This document shows, piece by piece, positions 35,002-44,209 of a stretch of 64,000 nt of DNA. The translations under genes were made by a program, and so were the position numbers. A model generated the notes under the pieces. That model was not told where the DNA came from, made no database searches, and saw nothing but the letters and a program-made list of their open reading frames with translations. Each line of letters begins with the position of its first letter. Position 1 is the first letter of the stretch. This DNA is from Lachnospiraceae bacterium AC2012 (GTDB taxonomy: Bacteria > Bacillota > Clostridia > Lachnospirales > Lachnospiraceae), in contig JNIN01000001.1 of assembly GCA_000702525.1 (NCBI GenBank), positions 868,001 through 932,000 of the forward strand, given 5' to 3'.

Positions 35002-36651
35002 CTAGTTCTTGATTCTTCCAAATGTATAAAAGTGATTTTGCCAATAGTTTGTATTGATGGATGTGTACTGAATCGGATTGCCGCAATGAATCATCATGCC
35101 ATTACCAACATAGATTCCTACATGGCTGGCTCCTGCCGTATCATAGGTTCCCTGGAAGAAAATAAGATCTCCAGGTTTCGCATCCTGTTTTGAAACCCTA
35201 GTACAGCAATTATTCAGAAGTCCATCCGCAGTCTGTCTTCCATAGCTCCATCCATTACCACAGTGATTGATGACGTAGCTTACAAAACCTGAACAGTCGA
35301 AGCTGGTACTTGGGCTGCTTCCTCCCCACACATATGGATAGCCAAGATACTTTTCTGCCTCTCGAATCATATTGGCGAATCTGGTATCTGTAAGAGCTTC
35401 CGGTGGAATATCATAATCCTGATACTCACCTGGATCAGGATTGGAATAAGGATCACCCTCAAAGAGATAAGCCTTGTTGCCTCTTGTTTCTAACAGAAGC
35501 TCATAACGGCTCATCTGATCCTCAGTCAGCCCCATATTTCTTACAACAGAATCCATAGTGCTGTTGGTAAGGGTTGTCACAAGTACATGCCAGTCATACT
35601 CAACTTCCACCGTATAAGTGTAGGAATGAACATTCCCATTCTCATCTGTATAATGACCGGTTCTTCTTTCTGTTCTGGTTTTCTTTTCAATGACTTCCCT
35701 GGTCGTAAGCTTATACTGTGCATTGAAGATTTCCGTAAGCTTGGCTTCCACTTCTGCCTGCGTATAATCCTCATACAGTACTGTCAAAAGAGCTGCCAGC
35801 TGATAAGGATTATGATTGATTTCAGCCAGGTTATAACGATACTCATCATAGCCGGGATACGTTGTAGGGATATTATTTACCTGCGTCTGTAAGTCAGACT
35901 CCTTACTCTTATAATCCTGCTCTACAGCCTTAATATCATCGTCATCCGCTGTATAGGAAGTAGCTACTGTAGTATCACTAAAGGAACCAAGCATTCCTCC
36001 TGCAAGACCGGCACTGCCGGAAAGCATCAAAATCAGAATAAGAATCACAAGTGCCATGATAATTACTAATGGATTATCCATGATCTTCTCACGAATCCAT
36101 TCTGCAAATCTGCCAACCAGGTCTTCTGCCTTATCGACAAATTTCTTTGAAATGCTTCCAACCTGATTAGCAGCTTCTTTCTGTGATTTCTTATAGGCAG
36201 CTCTCTGGAATTCCTTTTTCATGTAATTCTTTTGAACTGCCTTTGTGGATGTGGTCTCCTCAGCGCCCTTTTTGACATCCTTCTGAAGTTTCTTAGAATA
36301 CCGGCTCTGATGAAGTGTTCTTGCTGTATTTTCAGCAGTCGCTGTAGTCTTATTCAAAGCCTCTGTACCCACATTCTGATCTTCATTCGTTCTGTCAATC
36401 TGACGGTGAACGGATACGTTTTCAGCTATCTCACGGCGAATTTTATGTCGTCCCTGTACCTGAAGCTTTTTAATCTTTTTCTTTTCCTCTGCAGTAAGCT
36501 CCAGGTCTTTTTTTCCATGACGTAACTTCTTTCCATATGCCTTTTTAGCAGAGGTTTCACTTTTCAGCTTCTCACCCTGGCTTTTTTGTCTGTACCTGCC
36601 GGAGGCCCTCTTCTTATGTCTTTCCTTCGAAAACTTCTTATCTTCATTCAT
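35002..36651 (-). CDS. CD1108-type transfer protein with NlpC/P60 peptidoglycan hydrolase domain
   Basis: A 549-residue protein with a long basic cytoplasmic N-terminus (1-190), a single membrane helix (NPLVIIMALVILILILML, around 195-212), an extracellular linker and a C-terminal NlpC/P60 (C40) endopeptidase: catalytic Cys in FDCSGFVSYV and His in GASHVGIYVGNG. It opens the peptidoglycan locally so the transfer apparatus can pass. Its ATG directly abuts the virB4 stop, so they are translationally linked. Confidence 0.9.
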   Translation of the reverse strand: MNEDKKFSKERHKKRASGRYRQKSQGEKLKSETSAKKAYGKKLRHGKKDLELTAEEKKKIKKLQVQGRHKIRREIAENVSVHRQIDRTNEDQNVGTEALNKTTATAENTARTLHQSRYSKKLQKDVKKGAEETTSTKAVQKNYMKKEFQRAAYKKSQKEAANQVGSISKKFVDKAEDLVGRFAEWIREKIMDNPLVIIMALVILILILMLSGSAGLAGGMLGSFSDTTVATSYTADDDDIKAVEQDYKSKESDLQTQVNNIPTTYPGYDEYRYNLAEINHNPYQLAALLTVLYEDYTQAEVEAKLTEIFNAQYKLTTREVIEKKTRTERRTGHYTDENGNVHSYTYTVEVEYDWHVLVTTLTNSTMDSVVRNMGLTEDQMSRYELLLETRGNKAYLFEGDPYSNPDPGEYQDYDIPPEALTDTRFANMIREAEKYLGYPYVWGGSSPSTSFDCSGFVSYVINHCGNGWSYGRQTADGLLNNCCTRVSKQDAKPGDLIFFQGTYDTAGASHVGIYVGNGMMIHCGNPIQYTSINTNYWQNHFYTFGRIKN

Positions 36652-39075
36652 TTACATCTCCTCCTGAGACTGTGCCACCTCATCAAGCTTAGTGGTCATG
36701 ATACGATAAAGTTCCAGATCCTTAGGGAAGCGATCCACAAACGGAAGGATGACATTGCCATAAAATAAAAGCCCTTCACCTTCTCCAGAATGGGTTACAT
36801 ACGAGAGCTGATGAGGGCTGATATTCAGCTGCTTGGCAAGGATAGCTCGATCTCCTACCGCCTGATTCAACATATAGATAAAATCTGAGTTTTCAAAGAT
36901 ATTCTCAACTTCCTTAGAAGCAAGTAAGTCCTTTACGTTCTGAGTGATACCGGTAGGAATACCGCCCCACTTTCTGAAACGCTTCCAGATTTCTACGGTA
37001 TAAGCTGCTGTCTGCTCCTCACGAAGAAGAAGGTGCATCTCATCCATATAGTATCTGGTAGACTTTCCCTGACTTCTGTTCTCTGTAACTCTACCCCAGA
37101 CCTGATCCTGAACAACAAGCATTCCGATTTTCTTAAGCTGCTTTCCAAGATCTTTGATGTCATAGCATACAAGTCTGTTTATGATATCCACGTTGGTTCT
37201 GTGATTAAACACATTCAGGGAACCTGTAACATAGATTTCAAGAGCTGTTGCTACATTCTTTGCTTCCGGCTCGTCCTGTTTCAAAAGTGCATTGTAAAGG
37301 TCCTCAAGAAGAGGCATGTTCTCCGGAACAGGATTAAGGAAGTACTGCTGATAAATCTGATGAATACAACGGTCAATGACAGTCTTCTCAACAGGCTTAA
37401 GTCCTTCCTTTCCACCAACAATAAGCTCACATAAGGACAGGATAAAATCTGCCTTAAGAGCAATCGGATTATCATCATCGGAATAGTTCATATTGATGTC
37501 CATTGGGTTGATATACTGACTGCTGGTAGGACTGATTTTAATGACCTGACCGCCAAATCTTTTTACCAGAGCACTGTACTCTGACTCAGGATCTGAGATG
37601 ATAACATCATCATCTGTAACAAGAAACGCATTTGCGATTTCTCTTTTTGCCGAGAACGATTTACCGGCACCTGGAGTACCAAGGATAAGGCCGTTAGGGT
37701 TCTTAAGCTTCTTTCGATCCACCATAATCAGGTTGTTGGAAAGAGCATTCAAGCCATAATACAAAGCCTCATCTCCTGCCTGGAATAATTCCTGCGTTGT
37801 AAATGGAACAAAAATAGCTGTAGAGCTTGTCGTCATTCCGCGCTGGATTTCGATCTCGTTGTAAGCAAGTGGAAGGGAACTCATAAGCCCCTGCTCCTGC
37901 TGAAAATTAAGTCTTACCAGATTGCAGTTATGCTTCTGAGCAATAGAGTTCGCCTGGAACACATTGTTCTCAAGCTCCTGCTCTGTCTTTCCGGTATTGA
38001 GTACCAGGAATGTCAAAAGAAACATACGCTCATTCTGACTCTGCAATTCCTTTAAGAGTGCTTTTGCATCCTTACCATAAGTTGCAAGGTCTGATGGAAT
38101 AATGTCCATATCATAACCGGCTCTTACAGCCTTCTTCTGCTCCTCGATCTTGCTCCGATCAAGTTCTGTGATAGTATGCTTTACCGTCTTAATCGCCTCT
38201 GTCTGATCTACTGACTGCACATGCATGGTTACAATCTGACTGGACTCCATACCAAGGAAGTCTGCCAGCATTCTGTCGGAAATATCAGAAGCTGTGATGC
38301 TAAGGAAGCTCATAGCTCCGTAGAGATTACCCATCTGGAATAATCTGCCATTCTTAAAATTAAGTCCTGCAGGTGCAACAAAGTCTTTTACAGAAAGACC
38401 GCTTCCCACAAGCCATTTCCAGTCGAAGAAGAACTTCTCATCATCTCCCATATGAAACTGCTGGTGAATCAACTCTAAGCGTTCTGCACCGTTTAGCGTA
38501 TTTGCCTGAACACCAAGTCTCTTGAAGTTGTTAAGAAGATCCATCTCGATATGAATAAGTCTCGGTTTTGCTGCTTTCATGGACTCTGCATGAATACCAA
38601 AGGATAAATACTTAGTCTTGGTAAGACCGTTGTTACCAGCTTCCATCTGACGCTTTAACATGCCGGTATACTCATCCCTGACTTCATTAAAGCCATCGTT
38701 CTGATGTGGTATGGCAATGGACTTTTCAAACTTCTCAGCATCCGTAGCCATGTTCATGAAGCTAAGTTCAAAGTGAACCGAGCTGTCAAAGAAATTCAGG
38801 AAGCTGCACCATTCCTCGAAAATCTCTGTCTGATCTTCCTGCTGTGCCAGCTGATAATTGATATCCTGAAACTGAATCGTCTTTGTATAATAATCGCTGC
38901 CTATTCTGCAAATGCCATCCTTAAACATCCTGTCAAAAGGAATGCTCTGCTGAGCTGTTCTGGGAACACCATCATTTTTCTGAGCTTCTTTGATGACGGC
39001 TCTTACTCTTTTCTGGTCTGCTCTCGATAACCCTGCCGGCATTGCGATGTCTCTTTTTTTCGCTTTCAGAAACAA
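36652..39075 (-). CDS. VirB4-type conjugation ATPase
   Basis: An 807-residue ATPase that energises the type IV secretion channel: N-terminal VirB4 domain (to about 400), Walker A LGTPGAGKSFSAKREI near residue 465 and Walker B YYMDEMHLLL near 675, with the arginine-finger region RFRKWGGIPTGIT after it. The frame begins with TTG at 39075, which has AAGGAGG 9 nt upstream; the next ATG is 11 codons in. It overlaps the PrgI gene by 104 bp, common in this family. Confidence 0.93.
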   Translation of the reverse strand: MFLKAKKRDIAMPAGLSRADQKRVRAVIKEAQKNDGVPRTAQQSIPFDRMFKDGICRIGSDYYTKTIQFQDINYQLAQQEDQTEIFEEWCSFLNFFDSSVHFELSFMNMATDAEKFEKSIAIPHQNDGFNEVRDEYTGMLKRQMEAGNNGLTKTKYLSFGIHAESMKAAKPRLIHIEMDLLNNFKRLGVQANTLNGAERLELIHQQFHMGDDEKFFFDWKWLVGSGLSVKDFVAPAGLNFKNGRLFQMGNLYGAMSFLSITASDISDRMLADFLGMESSQIVTMHVQSVDQTEAIKTVKHTITELDRSKIEEQKKAVRAGYDMDIIPSDLATYGKDAKALLKELQSQNERMFLLTFLVLNTGKTEQELENNVFQANSIAQKHNCNLVRLNFQQEQGLMSSLPLAYNEIEIQRGMTTSSTAIFVPFTTQELFQAGDEALYYGLNALSNNLIMVDRKKLKNPNGLILGTPGAGKSFSAKREIANAFLVTDDDVIISDPESEYSALVKRFGGQVIKISPTSSQYINPMDINMNYSDDDNPIALKADFILSLCELIVGGKEGLKPVEKTVIDRCIHQIYQQYFLNPVPENMPLLEDLYNALLKQDEPEAKNVATALEIYVTGSLNVFNHRTNVDIINRLVCYDIKDLGKQLKKIGMLVVQDQVWGRVTENRSQGKSTRYYMDEMHLLLREEQTAAYTVEIWKRFRKWGGIPTGITQNVKDLLASKEVENIFENSDFIYMLNQAVGDRAILAKQLNISPHQLSYVTHSGEGEGLLFYGNVILPFVDRFPKDLELYRIMTTKLDEVAQSQEEM

Positions 39076-39430
39076 TTTTTTCTACCTCCTTCTCTGCTTT
39101 CTCCTGCCTCATCAGGGCAGCGTAATAATTATCTGTTTTGTAAGGCCGGATCTTCGGCCTGATAAATGTTGCCTGAATAAAGTGATGCAAGAATACCTCA
39201 AGTGGCTGTCCGTTCTTTTCATACATTGCAAAGAAAAACAGCGGCATCATTACAATCATCATGCCCATAGCTGCAAAGGTTGAGTCTCCGATCTTTTTCA
39301 AAAGGAAAAAGGTAGGAACACCAATAGCTGCAGCTATTACAAAGCAGATGAGCTGACGCTTGGTGAGGTTGAATGCCACTTTACTCTTTACCTTCGTGAG
39401 ATCACGAGGCACCGGAATATAAGATGCCAT
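38972..39430 (-). CDS. PrgI family transfer membrane protein
   Basis: A 152-residue protein starting MASYIPVPRDLTKVKSK, the PrgI hallmark, then two membrane helices (LICFVIAAAIGVPTFFLLKK and FAAMGMMIVMMPLFFFAMY) and a basic C-terminal tail. PrgI-like proteins (VirB3 analogues) sit next to VirB4 in Gram-positive conjugation systems and anchor it to the membrane. The last third overlaps the virB4 reading frame. Confidence 0.88.
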   Translation of the reverse strand: MASYIPVPRDLTKVKSKVAFNLTKRQLICFVIAAAIGVPTFFLLKKIGDSTFAAMGMMIVMMPLFFFAMYEKNGQPLEVFLHHFIQATFIRPKIRPYKTDNYYAALMRQEKAEKEVEKIVSESEKKRHRNAGRVIESRPEKSKSRHQRSSEK

Positions 39431-39442
39431 TTCTTTTCCTCC

Positions 39443-40309
39443 TTAATGTGCGTGGAATACAGATCTTGCAATAGAACCTGTCTTAAACAAAGTGAATGCA
39501 AGAAGTAATGTGATACCAAGGACATTCCACAAAGAGCCCATGATATCCGATGAAAATGAAACTGTCTGAACTAGGGCTGCATAGATTGCTACGCATACCA
39601 TGATTAAGAATCCCTGGAAGCCAAGTGCAAAAAGGGATCTAAGGTAGTTCTGTCCAATCATGCTCTGCTCTCTATTGCCAAAAGTCGCAAATGGAATCGG
39701 AGCAAGGCTAATGGTCAAATAGATCTCTATCATTCGTCCATAGACAATAGCCCAGATCAGAATCGATAAAATCTCAAATAAGAACTTCACTGCAAAGGAC
39801 TGTAGGAATATGCCAAATAGCGGCCCCACATCCATTGCTTCCAATGTGGTTTGCATGGTTGCCAGAGTTGAACCGTCCACTGCGGTACTTCCGGCGATAA
39901 GTGATCCTGATTGACTGACCACATGTTGTGCTACGTCAAAGACTGCCATGGTGATATTAAAGGTATTTGTAATCAGCGTAACTGCTACAAAGGTCTTGAA
40001 TACCCACTTGAAAAAGATCCAGGTTTCAAAGTTTGCCAGGTTATTGTGAGCGATGACCAGCTGTATCAGTTCATAGCAGGCAATAAACGTAAGGATGATT
40101 CCTGCTATGGGTAGAATCACATTCTCCGACAGGTTCCTGATGAGGTTATAAACCGTGGGCTGGAACTGATCCGGAGTCTGTGCTACCTGTGCTGTTACTT
40201 CTCCAATCTTCTGATTCAAGGTTGAAAATGTAGATGTGAGGTTATCCATAATCCCACCTACCAGCATGTCTTTGAGCCAATCAGTCAGTTTTTCTAACAA
40301 ACTTTCCAA
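39443..40309 (-). CDS. VirB6/TrbL-like polytopic transfer channel protein
   Basis: A 288-residue integral membrane protein with about six hydrophobic helices (for example VILPIAGIILTFIACYELIQL, shown in part here, and WNVLGITLLLAFTLF). Small size and position between Maff2 and PrgI identify the CD0411-like/VirB6 subunit that forms the inner-membrane channel of the type IV secretion machine. It begins about 70 bp after the maff2 stop; that gap carries a GGGCAG/CTGCCC hairpin (40327-40350 region). Confidence 0.85.
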   Translation of the reverse strand: MESLLEKLTDWLKDMLVGGIMDNLTSTFSTLNQKIGEVTAQVAQTPDQFQPTVYNLIRNLSENVILPIAGIILTFIACYELIQLVIAHNNLANFETWIFFKWVFKTFVAVTLITNTFNITMAVFDVAQHVVSQSGSLIAGSTAVDGSTLATMQTTLEAMDVGPLFGIFLQSFAVKFLFEILSILIWAIVYGRMIEIYLTISLAPIPFATFGNREQSMIGQNYLRSLFALGFQGFLIMVCVAIYAALVQTVSFSSDIMGSLWNVLGITLLLAFTLFKTGSIARSVFHAH

Positions 40310-40382
40310 CGATTGCCTCCTTTCTCAGGGAAGGGCAGCTTGTCACACTGCCCCTCCTGATTTTTGTTGGTGATAGGCCGGA

Positions 40383-40595
40383 TTAGAAAAGTCCGGAAAG
40401 AAGTGGAACAAGTGTAGTACCGATGAGGGCAACTCCACCACCGGCCATGAGCTGCTTCATGCCCTGTGACTTAGCTCCAGGGTTGTCGTTGCCGTAACCC
40501 TCCATGAGGTTTACAACGCCCCAAATTCCAAGACCTGCACCAAGTGCGATAACGAGTGTCTGAAGTACGCCTACTGCTGAGTTGAAAAATGCCAT
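40383..40595 (-). CDS. Maff2 family small membrane protein
   Basis: A 70-residue protein with two hydrophobic helices (VLQTLVIALGAGLGIWGVV and GGGVALIGTTLVPLL) around a polar loop GYGNDNPGAKSQGMKQ, the Maff2 pattern. The ATG at 40595 with AAGGAGG upstream is preferred over an extension of 22 codons. By position and size it resembles the VirB2-like pilin/channel subunit of other systems, but that role is unproven. Confidence 0.85.
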   Translation of the reverse strand: MAFFNSAVGVLQTLVIALGAGLGIWGVVNLMEGYGNDNPGAKSQGMKQLMAGGGVALIGTTLVPLLSGLF

Positions 40596-40647
40596 AATAA
40601 AATCCTCCTTGTGATTAAAAAAATTGATTGTTTGTAGTTGCGGGCAT

Positions 40648-40682
40648 AAAAAAAGAGCCATGGCTGATCAGGCCGTGACTCT
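40648..40682 (-). terminator. Terminator between the nitroreductase insert and maff2
   Basis: On the minus strand a 10-bp stem (40681-40672 pairing with 40664-40655, one mismatch, one G-U) with a 7-nt loop is followed by seven U residues (40654-40648). It would stop transcripts from the nitroreductase side before the channel genes. Confidence 0.75.
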
Positions 40683-40684
40683 CG

Positions 40685-40765
40685 TTAATTACCCTTGTAA
40701 TAAGTTCCATATTCAGTTGTAAGCCGGATGTCTTCTGCAGTGACTTTTCCGGCACAGCGCTGCAT
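40685..40765 (-). other. Orphan 26-codon frame, possible remnant of a disrupted ICE gene
   Basis: Just upstream of the terminator a short frame reads MQRCAGKVTAEDIRLTTEYG and then six further codons, with codon use like the surrounding ICE. An in-frame stop lies two codons before the ATG. It looks like the 3' end of a former gene rather than an intact small gene, and lies next to the nitroreductase insert. The rest of 40600-40867 contains only this and hairpin-rich non-coding sequence. Confidence 0.35.
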
Positions 40766-40867
40766 TAATTAATGCGGAATCTTCCGCTATACTCCTCTAC
40801 AGGAGTAAATACGGCGGCAGGTTATGACTCCTGCTTTACAATCGCACTAGGGCTACGCCGCAATTTT

Positions 40868-41374
40868 TTATAAAATAGTTACCATTGAATCAATTGGATT
40901 TCTTTTTTTATCGCTAGATACACCTTTGAAATCGCTAGCGCGAAATCCCAAATCCAGGAAACAAATAGGATAGATGTTTTCTGGCAAATCAAAAACATTC
41001 TGTGTTTTAAGAACATCATTCACTCCAGCCCAACATGTATCCAATCCTATATCTGTTGCTGCCAGCATCATATGTGTTGCTGCAATAACACCATCTGTCA
41101 AATAGCTGTTTCCACCCTGAAAATTACTTGCAGCATTTTTATCGGAACATACTAGAATTACCATCGGTGCTCCATAACGGCATGGATGAACACTGTCCAT
41201 CTTCTGAAGAGCTTCTCCACTTTTTAGTATATACACTCGTTGTGGTTGTTTATTAAAAGCTGTTGGTGCTAAGCGCCCTGCTTCTAGAATATATTTCACT
41301 TGATCTTCTGTTGGCTTTGTATCGCTATACTTACGAACAGACTCTCTCTTCTGAATAACTTTATTAAATTCCAT
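40868..41374 (-). CDS. Nitroreductase family protein
   Basis: A 168-residue FMN-dependent nitroreductase-type protein: the N-terminal FMN-phosphate site RESVRKYSD (Arg-Arg/Lys pattern), LAPTAFNKQPQR near residue 35, and GLDTCWAGVND in the second half. Such enzymes use NAD(P)H to reduce nitro compounds or quinones. It is short (usual 170-200) but looks complete. It has its own promoter (41525-41554) and terminator (40648-40682), and interrupts the otherwise continuous virD4-maff2 transfer region, so it is an accessory insert. Confidence 0.85.
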   Translation of the reverse strand: MEFNKVIQKRESVRKYSDTKPTEDQVKYILEAGRLAPTAFNKQPQRVYILKSGEALQKMDSVHPCRYGAPMVILVCSDKNAASNFQGGNSYLTDGVIAATHMMLAATDIGLDTCWAGVNDVLKTQNVFDLPENIYPICFLDLGFRASDFKGVSSDKKRNPIDSMVTIL

Positions 41375-41524
41375 ATCTATAATCTCCTTTGCTACATTGA
41401 TTCTGTTATTTAAAAGATATGGTAGTTACTCAAAAAATCCAAAACTCCACAGTAACATAGCAAATTTCATGAATCTCATTCCTCCAGCGAATATATTAAA
41501 TATAAGTTAAATAACTCATCCTCA

Positions 41525-41554
41525 ATTATACGGGATGAATTTTAAAAATGTCAG
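41525..41554 (-). promoter_or_regulatory. Promoter of the nitroreductase gene
   Basis: On the minus strand CTGACA (41554-41549) and a perfect TATAAT (41530-41525) are 18 bp apart, giving a leader of about 145 nt before the nitroreductase ATG. It is placed just past the virD4 stop. Confidence 0.6.
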
Positions 41555-41585
41555 TGAAAAATTTCTTCTCTTATACTCCATTAGC

Positions 41586-43355
41586 CTAGGCATCGTTAAA
41601 TACTTCGTATTCATCATTTGGATGTAGGACAAGCTTTCTGTTAAGATATTTCTCAATGTCAAACCAGTTCTTCTTGTCATAATCTGCAGTCAGCGGATAG
41701 TTTGGATGCTTTGTCAGGTCATACTTATCTGAAAGAAAAGGTCTCACACCTCTCACCTGCACGATACATTTACTGCCATCCATAACTGCAAGCTCATCCA
41801 TGCTCATCAGCTCTTTGCCAAGCTTCTGGTAATTCATATTGTAAGACTCCTGAGAGCCCTTGGTATTTCCTGTGGTGTACATATCAATGGTTTCCTTGCC
41901 GAGAATCTCTGTGAGATCCTTTAGCGTTGTCTTTTCAGTTCCACCAAGGAAGATCTGTGAATCCATGTTACCGATAATGGTATCAGCATTATCTTTGTAG
42001 ATCGCCTTAAGCTGTGACTTTGCCTGAAGCACTAGGCAGGCACTAATCTCACGGGATCGGATGGTTGCAACCAGCTTCTCCAGGTTAGGGATCTGTCCGA
42101 TATTGGCGCACTCATCTACAAGGCACCTTACATGGACCGGAAGCCTTCCGCCGTAAACATCATCAGCCTTCTCACAAAGGAGATTAAACAGCTGTGTATA
42201 CACCATAGATATCAGGAAATTAAAAGTGGCGTCTGTATCTGACATAATCAAAAACAACGCCGTCTTCTTATCACCTATCGTATCCAGTTGTAATTCATCA
42301 TAAGCTGTAATCTCTCGAAGCTCCTTGATATCGAATGGAGCCAGTCTGGCACCACAGCTTACAAGGATTGACTTAGCTGTCTTTCCAGCTGCCAATTTGT
42401 ATTTCTTATATTGGCGAACTGCAAAATGATTTGGATCTTTTTCTTCCAGCTCTTCAAAGAGCATATCGACTGCGTTTTTGAACTCCTCATCATCTTCTCT
42501 GACCTCCATTGCGTTGATCATTTCAAGAAGTGTTGTGAAGTTCTGTTCCTCTATCGGAGCCTCATAATGGATGTATCCTATAAGCGCTGAATACAGCAAT
42601 TTCTCGGCTTTTTCCCAGAACTCATCTCCGCCTTTTCCTTCACCTTTAGTGTTGGCTATCAACGTAGTTACAAGCTTTAGGATGTCCTTCTCACTATGAA
42701 TATACGCGAAAGGATTGTAATGCATACTCTTGTTAAAGTTAATGGTATTGAAGATTTTAATTCGATACCCCTTCTTCAAAAGTGCATTGCCACATTCAAG
42801 AACCACGCTTCCCTTTGGATCAGTTACTACAAACGAACAAGGGTAATCCTTACTGTCGCACTGCAGCAAGTTTGGTTTAATAAAAAAGCGTGTTTTACCT
42901 GAGCCGGAACCACCTACAACCAGCACATTCTTATTTCTTGCGTACTTTGGCTGTGATGGTCTGGAACTTAGTGTAATCTGCTCCGTCTGGGACAGAATCA
43001 CATTATTCTTCGGATCAGGATCTTTGAAAGGTTCTATGTCGGAGGGCTTCCCCCATCTGGCTGAACCATATTCTGAGCCATGCCGAAATTTCTTAGAATT
43101 CTTTCCCTTCAGATAAACTGCAAGTCTTAGTGCTGCTCCACACGCTGCGCCAATAAGCAAATCAAAGGGATGTAAGCTAGGAAGCGGATTCGTAAATGCG
43201 GTTTGAAATCCACCTCCGATAATAAGCCCCTGAAGCTTTTCCGAAGCATTCATCCCCTCTGCAATTCGCCAGGCCTCACCTAAATTGGTAGCAAACAGAC
43301 CTATTGCTATATAAGGGATATTCAGGATAATCTTCTTTTTTAATTTTTGATTCAT
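41586..43355 (-). CDS. VirD4/TraG coupling protein
   Basis: A 589-residue type IV coupling ATPase that brings the relaxase-DNA complex to the channel. N-terminal membrane helices lie in the first 75 residues (IAIGLFATNLG and LIGAACGAALRLAVYL), followed by Walker A VVGGSGSGKTRFF near residue 150, Walker B LVDECANIGQIP near 405, and the conserved LQAKSQLKAIYKDNADTIIGN segment (shown here in part of 20). It overlaps the pcfB gene by 4 bp (ATGA). Confidence 0.93.
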   Translation of the reverse strand: MNQKLKKKIILNIPYIAIGLFATNLGEAWRIAEGMNASEKLQGLIIGGGFQTAFTNPLPSLHPFDLLIGAACGAALRLAVYLKGKNSKKFRHGSEYGSARWGKPSDIEPFKDPDPKNNVILSQTEQITLSSRPSQPKYARNKNVLVVGGSGSGKTRFFIKPNLLQCDSKDYPCSFVVTDPKGSVVLECGNALLKKGYRIKIFNTINFNKSMHYNPFAYIHSEKDILKLVTTLIANTKGEGKGGDEFWEKAEKLLYSALIGYIHYEAPIEEQNFTTLLEMINAMEVREDDEEFKNAVDMLFEELEEKDPNHFAVRQYKKYKLAAGKTAKSILVSCGARLAPFDIKELREITAYDELQLDTIGDKKTALFLIMSDTDATFNFLISMVYTQLFNLLCEKADDVYGGRLPVHVRCLVDECANIGQIPNLEKLVATIRSREISACLVLQAKSQLKAIYKDNADTIIGNMDSQIFLGGTEKTTLKDLTEILGKETIDMYTTGNTKGSQESYNMNYQKLGKELMSMDELAVMDGSKCIVQVRGVRPFLSDKYDLTKHPNYPLTADYDKKNWFDIEKYLNRKLVLHPNDEYEVFNDA

Positions 43356-43837
43356 CGTGTCTGCTCCTTCCTCTTCTCAACTACCTTGCGAGGTATAGAA
43401 GCAACCTTTTCCTTAAGTTTCTTTAGCTTACCAAGTATGCTCTCCTTTGCACCTTTTTCTTTTCCAAGGGTACGTTTGGTATAATCCGCTACTAGATCAG
43501 AGATAGCATCTGCATCCTGAGCCTTGAAAAAGATCTTATAAGTGCCAGCCTCCTTGTCCTTAACCACGGCATAATCTACACCATACTTCCTGGCAAGGCG
43601 ATTAAATAAATGGATATCTTCACCATCCAGCTCAATCTTCTGAGCACCTTTGCCTTGCTTTATGAGCTTTTTCACCGGCATCTTACCAGTCTTAACCTTT
43701 TCCTTCCCGAAGTACTTTTTATCATGCCTATGACGCAAATAAGCTTTTAGAACATTAAGTAACAACCTAGCTGTTGGCTTAACACCTTTTTCCACCATGA
43801 AATGGAGCGACTTGGCTGATAGCTCTTCATTAACCAC
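43352..43837 (-). CDS. PcfB family (DUF3801) transfer accessory protein
   Basis: A 161-residue protein with the PcfB pattern: an N-terminal VNEELSAKSLHFMVEKG, then VKKLIKQGKGAQKIELDG and LARKYGVDYAVVKDKE, and a basic tail. PcfB proteins help recruit substrate DNA to the VirD4 coupling protein; the gene is directly upstream of virD4 with a 4-bp overlap, as in related elements. Confidence 0.87.
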   Translation of the reverse strand: MVNEELSAKSLHFMVEKGVKPTARLLLNVLKAYLRHRHDKKYFGKEKVKTGKMPVKKLIKQGKGAQKIELDGEDIHLFNRLARKYGVDYAVVKDKEAGTYKIFFKAQDADAISDLVADYTKRTLGKEKGAKESILGKLKKLKEKVASIPRKVVEKRKEQTR

Positions 43838-43867
43838 GAATTATCGCCTCCCTTCTATCTGGGCCAG

Positions 43868-44197
43868 TCATAGTCCAATAACTCCATCTAAGGTTGTAAC
43901 AATAACCTTGGATTTTCTGGCTATTGCGATATCATCCTTCACTTCCTCATTCTGCTTATTACCACAGATAACAAGGAATCTTGCTCTACGAAGCAGATCC
44001 TCTGACATCTCCTTGAATCTCTTATGAGCTTCTGTATCCTCAGCTGAAAAGATTCCATCAAAAGCAAGGATAGGGCAAAGGGGAAGATATCCTTCCTTTA
44101 CCAACTCCTGGCAGTACTTCTTTGCATCTTCTTTTGCCACAACCGGATTCTTATTCCATGCTGCAGTAACATAAGCTCTCGGTATTGTTCTACTCAT
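43868..44197 (-). CDS. DUF4406/DUF7768-type nucleoside deoxyribosyltransferase-like protein
   Basis: A 109-residue compact alpha/beta protein: RAYVTAAWNKNPVVAKED at the N-terminus and ARFLVICGNKQNEEVKDDIAIAR near residue 75 (quoted as a region) resemble the nucleoside 2-deoxyribosyltransferase fold seen in DUF4406 proteins of mobile elements. Substrate unknown. It has GGGAGG ahead of its ATG and belongs to the pcfB-virD4 operon. Confidence 0.7.
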   Translation of the reverse strand: MSRTIPRAYVTAAWNKNPVVAKEDAKKYCQELVKEGYLPLCPILAFDGIFSAEDTEAHKRFKEMSEDLLRRARFLVICGNKQNEEVKDDIAIARKSKVIVTTLDGVIGL

Positions 44198-44209
44198 AAT
44201 TTTCCTCCC

